A DNA stretch of 64,000 nucleotides from Sesamum alatum (Eukaryota > Streptophyta > Magnoliopsida > Lamiales > Pedaliaceae): the NCBI GenBank assembly GCA_034509735.1, contig JACGWO010000010.1:1550001-1614000 (forward strand), in the 5' to 3' direction. This document shows, one piece after another, positions 25,500 through 38,055 of the stretch. The position numbers and the translations under genes were made by a program. The first letter of the stretch is position 1. The number at the start of each line of letters is the position of its first letter. Under the pieces are notes generated by a model that did not search any database, was not told the origin of the DNA, and worked only from the letters and a program-made list of their open reading frames with translations.

Positions 25500-25690
25500 G
25501 TCATGCAGAGATAAGCCGTGGACACGGCTTAAATCATACTCGTTTTTTGTAATGAGCGACATAAACGCATTTCTGATAAGCTGTAATCACGGGTTATCAT
25601 AAATGCGCTGGACAAAAACGCATTTCTGACAAGCCATGACCACGGATTATTAGAAATGCGCTGGACAGAAACAGTCACGTGATGAACCGT
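25500..25690. repeat. Array of short palindromic repeats
   Basis: Four related imperfect palindromes occur in about 190 bp: GATAAGCCGTGGACACGGCTT, GATAAGCTGTAATCACGGG, GACAAGCCATGACCACGG and GATGAACCGTGACCACAGC. Two of them lie within about 53-bp direct repeats framed by CGCATTTCTGA and AAATGCGCTGGAC. They resemble subterminal repeats of a DNA transposon, but no matching ends were identified. Confidence 0.5.
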
Positions 25691-26930
25691 GACCACAGCT
25701 TATCACATATCTGTTCTGACTACAAAACAACATGTCATAACGATTTGTCCAATAAAATCTACTTATATCAAACTCTATCAATTGATAAATAAGGTTGGAC
25801 AAGGTTCCAAATCCAGTTTTAACCCACACTTACTTTTGTGGATCGCGCCCGTTTCAAATCAAGGAGGTTCGGTTCTATTTCATCTAATCAGATCCTATCA
25901 ACCACTTTTCCAACTGCAAAAGTAAGTTGTCCCTTAGTATTATGGATTACAATGAGATTGATATGAACGATTCAGTTGGACCTAAGACCATACTTTATCG
26001 CATATATAGTTGGGCTTGAACTTATTCGACTCCTAGCCCGACAGCTCAAACTTACAAAACCCCATTAATTTTCTTTCCTTCAATTAATTGGTACATTGTT
26101 TATACTTCCCATTCAGGCCTCGGCCTATTAATAAGTTTCAGTAGTGGGCTCATGTTCGAGCATTTTTATTAGAACTTTGGTTTTTATAATTAATTTTTAT
26201 TTATTATTAAAAAGAATAATTTGAGTACAGGGTACAAATTTCTTACAAATATAATCTTTTTAAAACATATCGCATATAATATAGGGATAATTATGCTGTT
26301 CTATTATAAGATTTGGTGTAATTATATGTAAATTTTCTGTAATTTCGAAAGTGATATATAATTTTTTTTATGTTTGTTTTCGTCTAATAAATAGATCACC
26401 TTGTTACTCAAAATTCACTAAATTTACTGATATTAGCAAAGTATGATAAATTCCAAATTTAGATGACAAATATTCCAACTCTAAATGAAAAGGTAGGGGC
26501 CATATTTCTATGTGGTACTCGTGACTACATTTGCCTTTTAAAAGAAACCATGCACATTAAAATATGCAAATAAAAATGAATTTTTTTAATGAAAATTAAA
26601 TTTACTATACCAACAAAAAGGGCAAAAAAAAAAAAAAGAAGAGAGAAAACATGGAAATATTAATTAGCTGTGAGGACAAAAAAAGCGAAACATTTCCAGC
26701 CATTCCCAACGAAAACAAAAAGCTAAACTTTAAGTTTTTGTCTAACAGTTAAAGTTGAAATTCCACAATCCCATAATATACAACGTTACAGGTTTCATTT
26801 CACTTGACATTTAATTTGACTTAATTTATATAAATTTATTGTTTGTAATATAATAGTTGATGAATGATACGAGAATTTATAATGTATTGATAAAAAAAAT
26901 AATATTTTAAATAATTTTTAGGAAAAATTA

Positions 26931-27199
26931 TATTGACATCCCCTGAGATTAGGTATTATAGCTATACACAAATATCTCCTATCTTTTACGAAATTATAGC
27001 TATACCCCCTGAGGAGTATTAGTGTAATGTTTTTTAGGTGGTATTAGTGTAAACTTTGCCTTTGAATATGAGTTGTAGTTGTAATTGTTGTAGTTGTAAT
27101 ACAATTACAACCTTAGAAATTACAACTTTAATTTTATAAAAGATAAAGAGTATTTGTGTACTTGAACTTGACATCAGGGAGTATCACTGTAATTTACCC
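26931..27199. repeat. Short MITE of the GGNTAAATTACA group
   Basis: The left end is GGAAAAATTATATTGACATC. The right end reverse complemented is GGGTAAATTACAGTGATACT. The interior has further inverted similarity (GTAGTTGTAATTGTTGTAG, then AATACAATTACAACC). The target duplication is not convincing: TAATTTTTA on the left, and a T-run on the right. Confidence 0.55.
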
Positions 27200-27689
27200 T
27201 TTTTTTTTTTTTTCTGGAAAAAAAGGCAGCAAAAGGGCTAAAGAAGTGAAGGATTGACCATCATTTCATTCCCCATCACTTCCCTACTCAAAAAACACCA
27301 TAAATATACCCAAGCTCAGAGATGAGAGAACAGCTAGCACCTCCCCCACATTTAATGCATCACTCAAAATCAGTATCTACCTTAATTTTAGGTCAAACCT
27401 CACAAGCTTCACAAATCAAAATCCTTCCCACAATTTCAAGCTAACTTTAATCCTATACAAATTAAACATATAATATCTTAGCTCGTGCATAATACGGGAT
27501 CACATTAATTTACTCATAAACTAAAAAACCCGACTCGCGTTAATTCATGTAGATACAAATTTATATAAAACATCATCAGTCCCATGAATTATACGTCAAT
27601 TTTTTCATAAACTCAAAAGATGATAGAATTTTTAAATATCACAAAAATTAGCTGAGTATAATAATAACTTGAGGGTGTAGTATAGAAAC

Positions 27690-28055
27690 CGAAAGGGATG
27701 GCGTGATGGTGGAGAACCCTATTGCGTTCATATGTGTTCGGGGTCAACGTAATGGTGTAAGACTCTATTGCGTTCACATGTGTCAGATCGATCTAATAAC
27801 AAGAAGTCTTGTGTTTGAGCCCCATCACGAGGAAAATCCTCTCGAGCAAGTTGCAGTCATCAATAGTAAGTAGAGACTAGTTCATGTGTCGGGCCCTATC
27901 ATCAGCAAAACCATCTGGGGCAAGCTGCAGTCATGAAGAATAAGTGAAAACTGATCTCGAGTCCAATGAACTGGGGACACCTCATGAGAGGAGGATTTAG
28001 CATAAGAAGTAATTGGTGGAAATATAGAAAATTAAAAAAAAAAAAAAAAAAAAAA
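27690..28055 (+). repeat. Possible SINE with tRNA-like B box and poly-A tail
   Basis: A B-box-like GTGTTTGAGCCCC lies at about 27812, and the element would end in the A-run near 28034-28054. Two internal near-duplications are present: CCTATTGCGTTCATATGTGT/CTCTATTGCGTTCACATGTGT, and GCAAGTTGCAGTCAT/GCAAGCTGCAGTCAT. Clear target duplications were not found. Confidence 0.3.
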
Positions 28056-30810
28056 GAAGAAGGAAGGGGGTACGAAATTTTGGGGAATAGAGAAGGAGCG
28101 TAGTTGGTATGATATTCCCACCTTATGGTGGTACACAAGACGCTCCTTCCTGCCCACCTGCAATCATATTCACATTTACTAATATCATACTAATAATTGA
28201 TCCCAAAAAATAAAATTTAATAAACACATTTTATTATTTATCAATACTTTTTTCTTCATACATCATAATCGTGGGCCTAAATTCTTTTCTCCCCATTAAA
28301 ACTCTTCTTATTGGGTATCCAAGCATAAAGTATTGCAATTTTCAAATTAAATTTGATTATACTAATTAAATTAATTATATAATAAATATATATTACATTT
28401 ATTATAATATAATGGTAGAATTAAATTCACTTAGTCCTCCTCAACCATTAAGAAATGAATTGACGGCATTGTAAGTTTAAGTTATATCTCAAAAATTTCA
28501 AAGGCGTCTATACTCTTTCACACATTGATATCGTTTGTATATTCTAGTATTAAAAAGTTTTTGAGGCAGGTGGTCAATGTATATTAATACACTAGTATTA
28601 ATTTCTTGACATGTGTATTTATTTAGAGTACGTGCAGTTCACAGGGATGCTGGTTTATCATAATTGCAGTTTGTAGGGATCTTGGTTTACCATAATCGCA
28701 TAATGATTCTTTAGACATATAATTGTTTGAGCGTGGACATATATTATCTGAGGATCAGGTTAGCATTGTTTGGCGATGTAGGTAGATGAAGATACAAAAC
28801 TAAAAAAATTTTGTAGGCAAAAGCACAGGTGTTAAATTCCAGTGTACAAGAGTTATATAGATAATTTAACTTTTCTTCGCGTTACCGCGGCCTCACACCT
28901 AAAGGCGAATGGGATTGAGAAGGATCGATGTAATTGAGCTCGACTGATAAGGAGAGGAGCAAAGGTAGGTGAATGCGTCCGGTGACATCGCTAGCCTTTG
29001 TTTGAAGGGCGGGGAAATAGAATAGATAAAGGAAAGGGGCAAGGTTCTAGCCCGTTGAAAAAACAAAAATTCAACAGATATAAAATCTACGAAAGGGCTA
29101 ACGTATTCTTTTTTATCCAATAATTTACCAACGGTCAATGAGGTGGAAGGGGAGCTTGATGTTTTATATTCTACAGGGGGTGACTGATCATACCACCCTA
29201 ATAATAGAGGGGGCAAAGTAAATTTAACCCTAATTAATAACTCTTTTTAAAATTATATACTAATCATATGATAAGAATATATAGTTCAATTTTGATTTAA
29301 CCAACCATATATCTACACTAATATATATAAAAAAAGTCATCTATATTCACAAACAACGATTAATAACACCACAACATTAATTTCTAATTAAATATAACAA
29401 TTATACCCTTAATCAGATAATTTTAAAAATTAATTATAATTATTTATTTTTGTTTTTTTATAAAAACGACTCCACATCATTTATCAGCACTACACAAAGC
29501 GACGTGATCTTGTTTCGATACTCAAAAAAATTGTTTGTCTTAAAATAAACTAAAACAACAACAATCTTGGCAAGAATATCTTTGAACCGATGTATGCATA
29601 AACACATTTAGCATTAAGCTCCAAAATTTGTCATTATTTTGCATAGGATAACGTTAATATCAACTTAATGTATACATAAGCATGTAATTTGTGTGTATTA
29701 AAAACCTGCATAATTATTATTATTTTTAAAATAGTACTAAAAACCTACATAAAAGTCCATTTCAACCAATTAGTTATTAGGATAATTAAAAAAACATGTC
29801 CAGTTTTCGGATCTTGCGTCCCCCTCATATTACAATCTTAATATACACAAATTGTTGTTTAACTCTTTGTGGAAATTTTGGATTTATCGAAAACCAGATT
29901 AGATGCGGATTAATTAGCTAATTAATTAATATAAGGTACTTAATTAGTTCCAGAAATAGCTGGCCGCTTGGCTTTTCTTTCATTCGTTAATTAGGCAGTT
30001 TTAATTGGTTCGAATATTGAGAATATTATTATTATATCTTACTTATTTAATCAAATAATTGCATTTGTCTTTTCTAATTTGGGATTAACAAACAGTATTA
30101 ATTATCCGAAAAGGTGATTACGTAGGACGACAACCTGAGTGTGGGGATTCCTGATGGCTGACCAAACATTTGTTTGACTGCCAGAGCTCCAACCACCAAC
30201 TTGTCAAGACTAGGATATTAATTTTGGATATTTTTCGTAATTTTAACAAAATAGAGAATGAATTTAAGATAAATTATACCGAACATTATTAAGATTTATC
30301 GTAATTATGAATATTCTTGAAATTTTGCATAATTAGGAAAAACTTACCAATGCCCCTTATATTTGATTAAATCATGTAATTCGTGGATTGATGCCTGAAA
30401 TTATCAACTTTGCCTTTATTGTGTTTTTTTCTTCTTAAAAAAATTGTAACAAAATCGAAAGAGATGAATGAAAAATGGTAAAACTTGTCCATAATTTTTT
30501 TAAATAATTTAAAAGTATATAAAATTATAATTTATAGATCATAAGAACGTTTTGATTAGTTCACGAAAAAAATTAAATGTAAACCTAACATAGACTAACG
30601 GATTAGACTATATTATTTTACTTGTCATGTGAATTGAACAAACTAGAATATATATTTCTCAATAGAGATGTGAAAATGCAGAATAATATAGAGAATATTG
30701 CATCCGAACCATGCACGTTCCTTAATAATGCTACGTGATTCATACTATTTGATATTTTCACCTTCGGTACATATAATTTTATAAGGTACCTAAATTCTGA
30801 TTAAAAACAA

Positions 30811-31231
30811 GGTAAATTATAGTTATATCATTTGAGGTTTGATATAATTACAAATACTCTTTCGTTGCTTGAAAAATTAAAAATTAAAAATACCCTCTGA
30901 GGTTTGTAATCGTTTAACAAATAACTCATTTCCATTCATTTTTATGGGTGAACTGACCAAAATACCCTTATGCACTAAACTATTTTTTTTATTTAATTCT
31001 TAATTTTTTTTAAACTACGATTCGCATGGAGATGTTTCTTAAGTTTTTTACACAGATGAGCAATAATGCATTTTGCCTCGACTGATTTTTCTACAATTTT
31101 AATAAAAAATTTAAGGGCAAAATAGTCAATTTCAAGCATTTGGTTAAAAATTACAAACCTTATGAGGCATTTACAATAATGAAGCATTTGTAATTATGAC
31201 AAACTTTAGTGGAGGTTGCTATAATTTACCC
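30811..31231. repeat. MITE copy B of the AATTACAAATA family
   Basis: 421 bp. The left end reads GGTAAATTATAGTTATATCA and the right end reads TTGCTATAATTTACCC. The interior is collinear with the element at 48108-48503 (shared ATGGGTGAACTGACCAAAAT, TGTTTCTTAAGTTTTTTACA, TAAGGGCAAAATAGTC). The flanks TAAAAACAA (30802-30810) and TAAAAAAAA (31232-31240) form a 9-bp duplication with one mismatch. Confidence 0.75.
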
Positions 31232-31599
31232 TAAAAAAAATATAAATTTTGTACATCGATCCGCTAAATTCCGTTGTACTTAGGGTCACGATAAAATGAG
31301 TTTTGAATTTAATTGATATTAAAAGTATTTGATTATTTTGAGCACATACATCATGATACATTTAATTTATTTGAAAAAGATCAGCGTCGACCTCCTCCAC
31401 TGAGGAGGCCTAGTTGTTGTATAACGACCAACAGATGGTCCCTTTTTCCTTTGCTATCGGAATTCATTTATGACCGAAAGCTCCCTCTTATTAATGAATT
31501 TAATTTACAAAGTTGCAAATTTTGATTGGTGTGATTTCAATTAAAATGTTTGTGACTCGAAATAAATTGGGCAGTACGATAAATTGGTGGGATTGGACT

Positions 31600-31793
31600 C
31601 CACTAAAGTATAGAATGTTGTTTACTGTATAGTAGGTATGTTGTTTTTATTGTAAGAGTAGGTGTTGTTCTGATGTAATGATCTGATATAGTTGATTTGT
31701 AGTTGTTTTTTGTTATATTGACATTCGACATGAATTCCTGTAGTTAATTTATTTCAAATAATAATAATTTAATGTTTTTACTTTAAAAAGAAA
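31600..31793 (+). repeat. 3' part of a SINE family member
   Basis: Shares collinear blocks with the SINEs at 37154-37416 and 63555-63812: ACTGTATAGTAGGTATG, GTAGGTGTTGTT, TTTATTTCAAATAATAATAA and a terminal A-rich ACTTTAAAAAG. The tRNA-like head is not evident, so this copy may be 5'-truncated or internally rearranged. Confidence 0.5.
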
Positions 31794-32469
31794 GTGACGG
31801 TAATTTTAATTTGGGATAATTATAATTTTTACAAACGTAATAGTGACAGATATTGGGTTCAAGCAACGCTATAGACGGTTAATAATACTAATTGCAAAGG
31901 CAAATTATAACGTTTGGTCATTTTTCAAAATTATTGCTGGAATTAAATTGTACTAAAATTATACTTTGATAAAAACTATAAGTCTATAATTTGTAATTTT
32001 AATCCTATTAAATTATTTTTTCACCTATTTACCTATTATGTTCATTAAATTCGATTATAAATCACTTGACATGAGGTTAGTTTTTGAAATTTGTAATTGT
32101 ATAATTCATTATTAAAATTGTGAATTCAAACGTCATAATTACTTTCCTAACATTAATTATTTTAAAATAAATTCTTTCATAGTTAATTATGAAACCACTG
32201 GGCGACACTAGACCTAAAAGTTATGGGTATACATTCGGTAAAAACTGAATCGAACCAAACTAGAATATTCAAAAATCGTTATGCCATACTTATATACCAA
32301 TCGTAACTCGATTCGATTATGTAATTTACCAAATAATTTTAGGCATATTTGGTTTTGATATATGAATAATTGAATTTTGCTTGGCATATTATGTAAAATA
32401 CATATAATATAAATAATATAGCATATATTATACAAAAATTACAAATATCCGAGTATGATGTCTCTAAAA

Positions 32470-32870
32470 AACGATTGGCCCGGATGAGGCACAAATAACC
32501 CAACTCGAAGATGAAGGATGCTCACGTCCTCGGCAGTCCCAAGGTCCCCTGACCAACATGAAAGCCCAACCACGCACCTCCGTAGGTTGTCTTAGTGGCA
32601 TCCGTCTCAGCCCACATCAAGAAGGTGCTCCACATGATAAGTGTCGTTTCGACCACCTCAATGATGACATGTGAGGCTTCTAACTATGATAAACTTAGTA
32701 CGAACTTGGGATTCCAATTGTGATAAGACATCCCCCTCAACTACCTCCCTAAGGATTCGGGGAGGCCTTTATCCTTAGGCCTCCTTTACTTACAATGATT
32801 AGCCATGATATCATGGCTAATCCTTGCTAGTAATATTATCGAAATGAGTAGCAGTATGCTGATATGATAT
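32470..32870. mobile_element. Probable retroelement remnant
   Basis: This GC-rich block sits abruptly in AT-rich DNA. It holds phrases such as CATCCCCCTCAACTACCTCC followed by GATTCGGGGAGGCC, which look like retroelement LTR or leader sequence. No open frame or paired LTR was found. Identity is uncertain. Confidence 0.25.
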
Positions 32871-33314
32871 GATTTTATTATTTGAGGCATGTTTATATCC
32901 TTTTTATATAAGAAAAATACACTATAATAGTATATGATTGATCCCTCTTATATTACAAAGAACGTATACTTTATTTAGCCTATAATTCAGTGTAAAATTT
33001 CGTGTAAAAATGAATCAAAACTCGAAACCGTAACCGTCTTAGAGCAAGCAATGGCCCGGTCCATGATCCATCCATCCACCACCATGGTAAAAAGATCACG
33101 ATATATAATAATGGCGATATACCATCTGCTGAATTTGGCGGCACCAAAGTCGCACCTCAACTCCTCCGCTTACCACCTTATTCTTTCTTCCTAGAATCCA
33201 GCAGACATCCTTAATCTCTTCAACACACAGTTTTCTCTCAAACCAAATCCGTTCAGCTCTCTTTTCTCTGCTGGGTCCACGAGGTTTCTGCATAAGCCAA
33301 GAACAAGAATCGAA

Positions 33315-34664
33315 ATGGAGGATTCTGAAAATTCATTGCCCAGCCTTCTGTGCAGAGAAGACGAGTCCTGTCTGAACGAACAGTACCATCACAACAAAGA
33401 TGAAAACTTGGGTTTCTGTTCTGTTTCTGAGTCTGATTCTGAGTATATTGAGATGTTGATCCAGAAGGAGGCCGTCTTTCAATCAACCGGCGATAATCCT
33501 TCAGACAAGAGTGAAAGAAACTGGCTGAAATGCGCACGTGGGGACGCCGTCAAATGGATTCTTGAAGTCTGTTTTCTTGATGAGTGATTTCGTGAACAGT
33601 TTTATACTGCAGTTTTTTGTCTGATTATTGTTGTTAAAATAGCTTTTGTGCGTGTTGACAGACGAGGGCTCTCTTCGGATTTCACTTCCGCACAGCGTAT
33701 CTCTCGCTGATTTATTTCGATCGGTTCTTCTCAAGAAGGTCGATTGATGTAAGTATGAGCTAATCATATGCTTTCTGATGTAAGAATTTAGGTGGGATTT
33801 TCTGCTAATTCTGTTTATCAGTATGTGATTTGCGATTGTTGATTGATGTTGATAGAACGGGAAATTGTGGGCTATTCGATTACTATCCGTTGCGTGTTTA
33901 TCTTTGGCTGCAAAAATGGAGGAATGTGAAGTGCCGGCGTTGTCCGAATATCATGTAGAGGAATACAATTTTGAAGGAAATGTGATCCAGAGGATGGAAA
34001 TTACTAGTCTTGATACCTTAGAATGGAAAATGAGCTGTGCCACTCCTTTTGCATATCTGAACTATTTCACCGCGAAGTTTTGTGGGGAAATTAGGCACTA
34101 CGAACTGGTGAATCGAGCAGTCGAGCTAATCTTGGCAGTAATGGAAGGTGATTAAGATTTGCATTGATGGTTTTCACTTAGATATGCATTCAAGAAGCTT
34201 GTTACTCAACTGTTCAATTGTTTGATGCAGAGATCAATGTGGTCGAACATCGGCCATCCATTATTGCAGCAGCGGCAGTTTTGGCAGCTTACGATTATCA
34301 GTTAACGCGAAAACGACTTGAGATTAAGATGAATGCAGTCCCCTCATGGGGGTCCCTGGAAAAAGTGAGTTCCTTTGCTTTATAATGGTTGGAAATTTAT
34401 AGTTAGATAGTGATCAATAAAAGATTGAGCTATTCTGTGTGCCAGGAGCATGCGTTGTCCTGTTATAGTCTGCTGCAAGAAATTCGGATGCTGAAATGCA
34501 AGACGGCGAGATTGATTATTTACCCTGATTCACTGTCCACTCATTCAAGCTCGATAGACGTTCTTGATGAATCAACGATCACATCCAGCATTGGCAAGAA
34601 AAGAAGACTATCCTTTGCTGATGGTGATCAGCATTGCCCTTTAACCAAGATTAATAAATCATGA
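33315..34664 (+). CDS. D-type cyclin (CYCD5-like)
   Basis: Five exons, 33315-33566, 33662-33748, 33856-34147, 34231-34364 and 34446-34664, total 984 nt and encode 327 residues. The N-terminus carries LLCRE (about residues 11-15), which fits the LxCxE retinoblastoma-binding motif of D cyclins. The cyclin box (about 75-180) includes AVKWILE, FHFRTAYLSLIYFDRFFS and LLSVACLSLAAKMEECEVP. It is followed by a cyclin C-terminal fold (WKMSCATPFAYLNYF, IIAAAAVLAAYDYQ). The C-terminus ends GKKRRLSFADGDQH, with a basic KKRR. D cyclins activate CDKA to phosphorylate RBR at G1/S. The moderate length and the short C-terminal region after the box suggest the D5 group, which a tree would have to confirm. The frame is intact. 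The ATG at 33315 is the first in the leader with a matching cyclin N-terminus. Confidence 0.88.
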
Positions 34665-35212
34665 CAAGTGCGAGTATGGTAAAGGGATTCATCGGTAGCT
34701 CTGAAGGCAAAACGAGCGACGTTTCGTACTTTGCGGATAATATTGGATTAAATTCTCTAATGGAAGTTATAAGGGGCTCCATTTTGGTGAGCGAAAGGCT
34801 AAGGTGGTGACAACCAAGCAAATAGTGAAAGGTGGAAGCTGCATAAATAAAGAAAAGCAGAGCTTTAGCTTATAAGCTGACTTAAAGTAGAAAAGCTAGT
34901 TGGTGATTGTGTGAGAGCCAAAGAGATGTGCAATATACACTGCATTAAAGCCTGTGGGGATTCTCATTTGTAGTAGTGTTTGGCTCTGTGGATGCTGCTA
35001 GCTACTAGCTACTAGCTAGTGCTGCTTGTAGCTTTTTTTCCTGAAACTGTTGTTTATTCATAATGTCCTTCATTCTTTTGCTTTGTGTATCCCTCATGGA
35101 GAGAGTCTTTAGATGCTTTCTGTGCTTCAAAAAGCTAAAAAAGCTGTGGATGGGGAATGAGGAATGAGAAATTGTTTTTGTTTTGATGTGATATCTTTGT
35201 GTAGCATTTTTG

Positions 35213-35382
35213 GCCCGTTGGAAACAGATTGGATTTTCTATTGCAACGTCTATTTCATCTTCTATTCCATTCAAAATATATACTACGTGTTTAAAAAAAA
35301 AATTTAAATAAAACACATGATGTATGTTGAATAGAGTAAAAAATGAAATAGACTTTGCAACAGGAAATCCATTCCACGTTAG
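35213..35382. repeat. Small foldback MITE with about 75-bp arms
   Basis: The left arm (GGATTTTCTATTGCAACGTC, then TATTTCAT) matches the reverse complement of the right arm (GGATTTCCTGTTGCAAAGTC, then TATTTCAT), and similarity continues to ACGTGTTT / ATGTGTTT near the centre. No convincing target duplication was seen. Confidence 0.6.
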
Positions 35383-36676
35383 AAAAGCTTGGTAAGTTTT
35401 GAGCTTTTTTTACATGGTTTTTCTTTGTTAGTTTCGGTTTATTTTCTCTAAAAATATTGTTTCTAAAATTGATTTTATAGTACTATGATTATTTAGAGGA
35501 TAAGCATGTCCCAAAAAAATAATAATCTAAACACTTAATAAAACGCTCAGAAGCTTAATGCACAAAAAAAGTTGTAATTCAGTTTTGAGATACACAAATA
35601 GGCTTAACAATCACTTTGATTTAACTTAACTTTAACCAAAAGCTGATAATCAATTTAAATATTTTTTTTCAAACACCCCTTTATTGTTTAATTAAAGTGC
35701 ATATAAATCACCACATAGTACGTACATAAATTAGATTTAGTAGCAAAAGACATCGACTCCCAAGTCAAGTAATTAACAATCTCCCATACATAATCCAAAA
35801 TAATCACGCGTTCGATCCCATTAAAATATAAGTATCTATACACTTATATCCGTTCTTGAATCAGGATTATTAACCCGTTGTTACATCATATTCCGATAAA
35901 ATAATATTAACCCCCATTAAATTTTTTTTTTATCTAGTATTATGACCATTATTGTGAAACTTGTACATTTACAAGAAAACTTTTTCCGGTCCATGTTTGC
36001 TGATGAGAAGTAAGTACAAGAAGGCAATACCTTCATCACATGGTGGCAGTTTGTCCAGACTGTAAAAATGTACTAGGATTTAATTCTTGAGCTTACATTA
36101 AATGAGGATGCTCTCATGCATTCTGCAGTAGTAGTAGTCTCTCCTCTGAGTTTGTGGTCCATCCATCACTTATTATGTGTAACAAATATGCTGCTAGGGC
36201 TACCTACAAATGAATTTCAACAATATCTACTCTACTCCGGATGTTTGCTTTCTCATCATTGCTCATATATACACACATATATATATAAATCGAAACGATT
36301 ATAACATTTAAGTCGTTGTGTTTGGATTTGTATTAACGTTGAAGAATATACCCACATGAAATTTAGAGCTAGGATTTGATCGGTTGTTGAATCAATAGTC
36401 GGCTGATGTGATAACTATTTTGGAAATATATGTTCGAGGTTTTTTTTGTTTCCAAACATAAATTGTGAAGGAACTGGTTCAAGTTCGTGAGTGAAAAAGG
36501 TAGCAAAGATGGCTAGAGAATATACTTTATTCATAATATTTAACATTACATCAAATAAGACCGTGTACAATAACAAAGTGTGCAAAAGAAGGTTTAAGTT
36601 ATAAGAATATGATTGTTTCCTAGAAAAGGTTTTGTTTGTGTAATTATAATTTTTTTTTTCAGGAAAAAATGCTGTA

Positions 36677-36880
36677 ATATTGAAAATAAGTAAATTATCC
36701 TCCTATGAAAAAATAGCAATTTATCTCCCTGTATTTTTTAAAATGAAGCAATTTAACTCACTTTGTTTTTTAAAGTGGAGCGATTTACCCCTTAGGGAGG
36801 CAAATTGCTTTATTTTAAAAAACATGGAAGGTAAATTGCTATTTATTTTTCATATGTAGTAATTTGCTCATTTTCAATAT
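36677..36880. repeat. Foldback repeat, about 200 bp
   Basis: The left arm ATATTGAAAATAAGTAAATT and the reverse complement of the right arm ATATTGAAAATGAGCAAATT match. Inner blocks with ATAGCAATTTA and AAGCAATTT continue the inverted similarity. Internal short repeats of (A/G)CAATTTA recur several times. No clear TSD. Confidence 0.55.
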
Positions 36881-37153
36881 CATAAGAGCAAATTGCATTA
36901 AACCCATTTTTTCCCCTTTTTTGGTAGCATTTTTTAATATTATTTTTATGTTTCACTGAGATTAAAATAAATGTGCTGTGAAAATAAATTGCTAGTTGAT
37001 TTAAGAGTCGTTCATTTTGATGTGTATATGGAAACATTATTTTCTTAATTTTTTTTAATTAAACAGTGTTAGAAGTGAGGTATTCATAATCTATTTATAT
37101 AGAGGGGGAATATAAAAATCTAAAACTTTGGGGAGGTAAACACAAATTTGAAT

Positions 37154-37416
37154 TGGCGAAGCTTAGGCCCCATGATTCTAGAGGTCATGGGTTCGAATCC
37201 CCTGCGTGGGATGATCTGTTTCTACTGCATAGTAGGTTTATTTGTTTCTACTGTATAGTAGATTATTTGTTGTTGTAATAGCATGATGTTAGTATACGTG
37301 ATATTGTGGATATGAATATTGTATTTGTCTATGTCTGTTATTGATCTGACAGAATTGATTGTACTCGTTTATTTCAATTAATAAAAATTCATCGCTTTCA
37401 ACTAAAAAAAAAAAAG
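37154..37416 (+). repeat. SINE with A/B boxes, poly-A tail and 15-bp target duplication
   Basis: The head has an A-box-like TGGCGAAGCTTAGG at the very start and a B box GGTTCGAATCC at about 37190-37200. The body is shared with copies at 31.6 and 63.6 kb, and the tail is an A-run (37404-37415). The flanking AACACAAATTTGAAT is repeated exactly at 37139-37153 and 37417-37431. This is a clean RNA polymerase III-derived retroposon, probably fairly recent given the perfect duplication. Confidence 0.85.
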
Positions 37417-38055
37417 AACACAAATTTGAATCGAAGACCTTTTTCAAAAGAAATAATTAATTACAACTTCGAACTTAACATTAGAATTAAAATAATAACC
37501 AACTGAAAAATAACGGTACTCATAAGAGGCGAATATTGCATAAACTATATTTTTCAAGCTAACTCAATATTATGATTGCAAGAATGTTGTTATTACTTTT
37601 CTATTTATGATATATTTTTCATTATAAAAAGCTTCCCGTCTTAATTATAAGTTATATAATAAGTTTGAATCCCAATAAATTAATCATAAAAAATGAAAGG
37701 TCGCAATATTTAGTTCAAATTCGTTTCATAATTGTAAATTATTCATTTTCAATTACATATAAAACGAAAATAAAATTTTCCAAAAATATTCCCAAATAAA
37801 AATCCACAGGAAATCACTGAAATGACCGCCAAAACGCGATTCAAATATTCAAAATGCTTAGTCACACCAAGCTGTTACCTACCAACGTAACAGACGACTC
37901 CAAACCAATTCTTCACCAATGAAAATGCATTTTCCAGCCCTGCCATTGGTCTGTTCTGCTGTTACCCAACCCCATCATAAACCAAAATCCTTGAATCGTA
38001 ACCGACGGTAAATAAGCAATTCCGAGCAGTAATCTGAAAATCGAACAGATTATCA

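Larger units (their letters stand above)
20350..33314. other. Thirteen-kilobase gene-free, repeat-rich stretch
   Basis: No coding gene is supported. Recognisable elements are MITEs at 21380-22229, 26931-27199 and 30811-31231, a CACTA-like MITE at 24878-25194, palindromic repeats at about 25500-25690, a tRNA-like SINE candidate at about 27690-28055, a SINE body at 31600-31793 and a retroelement-like block at about 32470-32870. A block at 28870-29220 differs in composition. The promoter of the D-type cyclin lies in the last few hundred bases. Confidence 0.55.
34665..38055. other. Intergenic stretch between cyclin and condensin genes
   Basis: Probable cyclin 3' UTR at first. No gene is supported. 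It contains two foldback repeats (35213-35382 and 36677-36880), a SINE with target duplications (37154-37416) and AT-rich DNA. A CTAGCTACTAGCTACTAGCTAG-like run lies near 34997-35019. Confidence 0.5.

Noticed and set aside
25500..25690. CRISPR-like array
   Set aside because: Nuclear plant DNA, with too few imperfect palindromes and irregular spacing.
37154..37220. Possible functional tRNA gene
   Set aside because: A and B boxes are present, but no cloverleaf closes and the unit has a SINE body, poly-A tail and target duplication.
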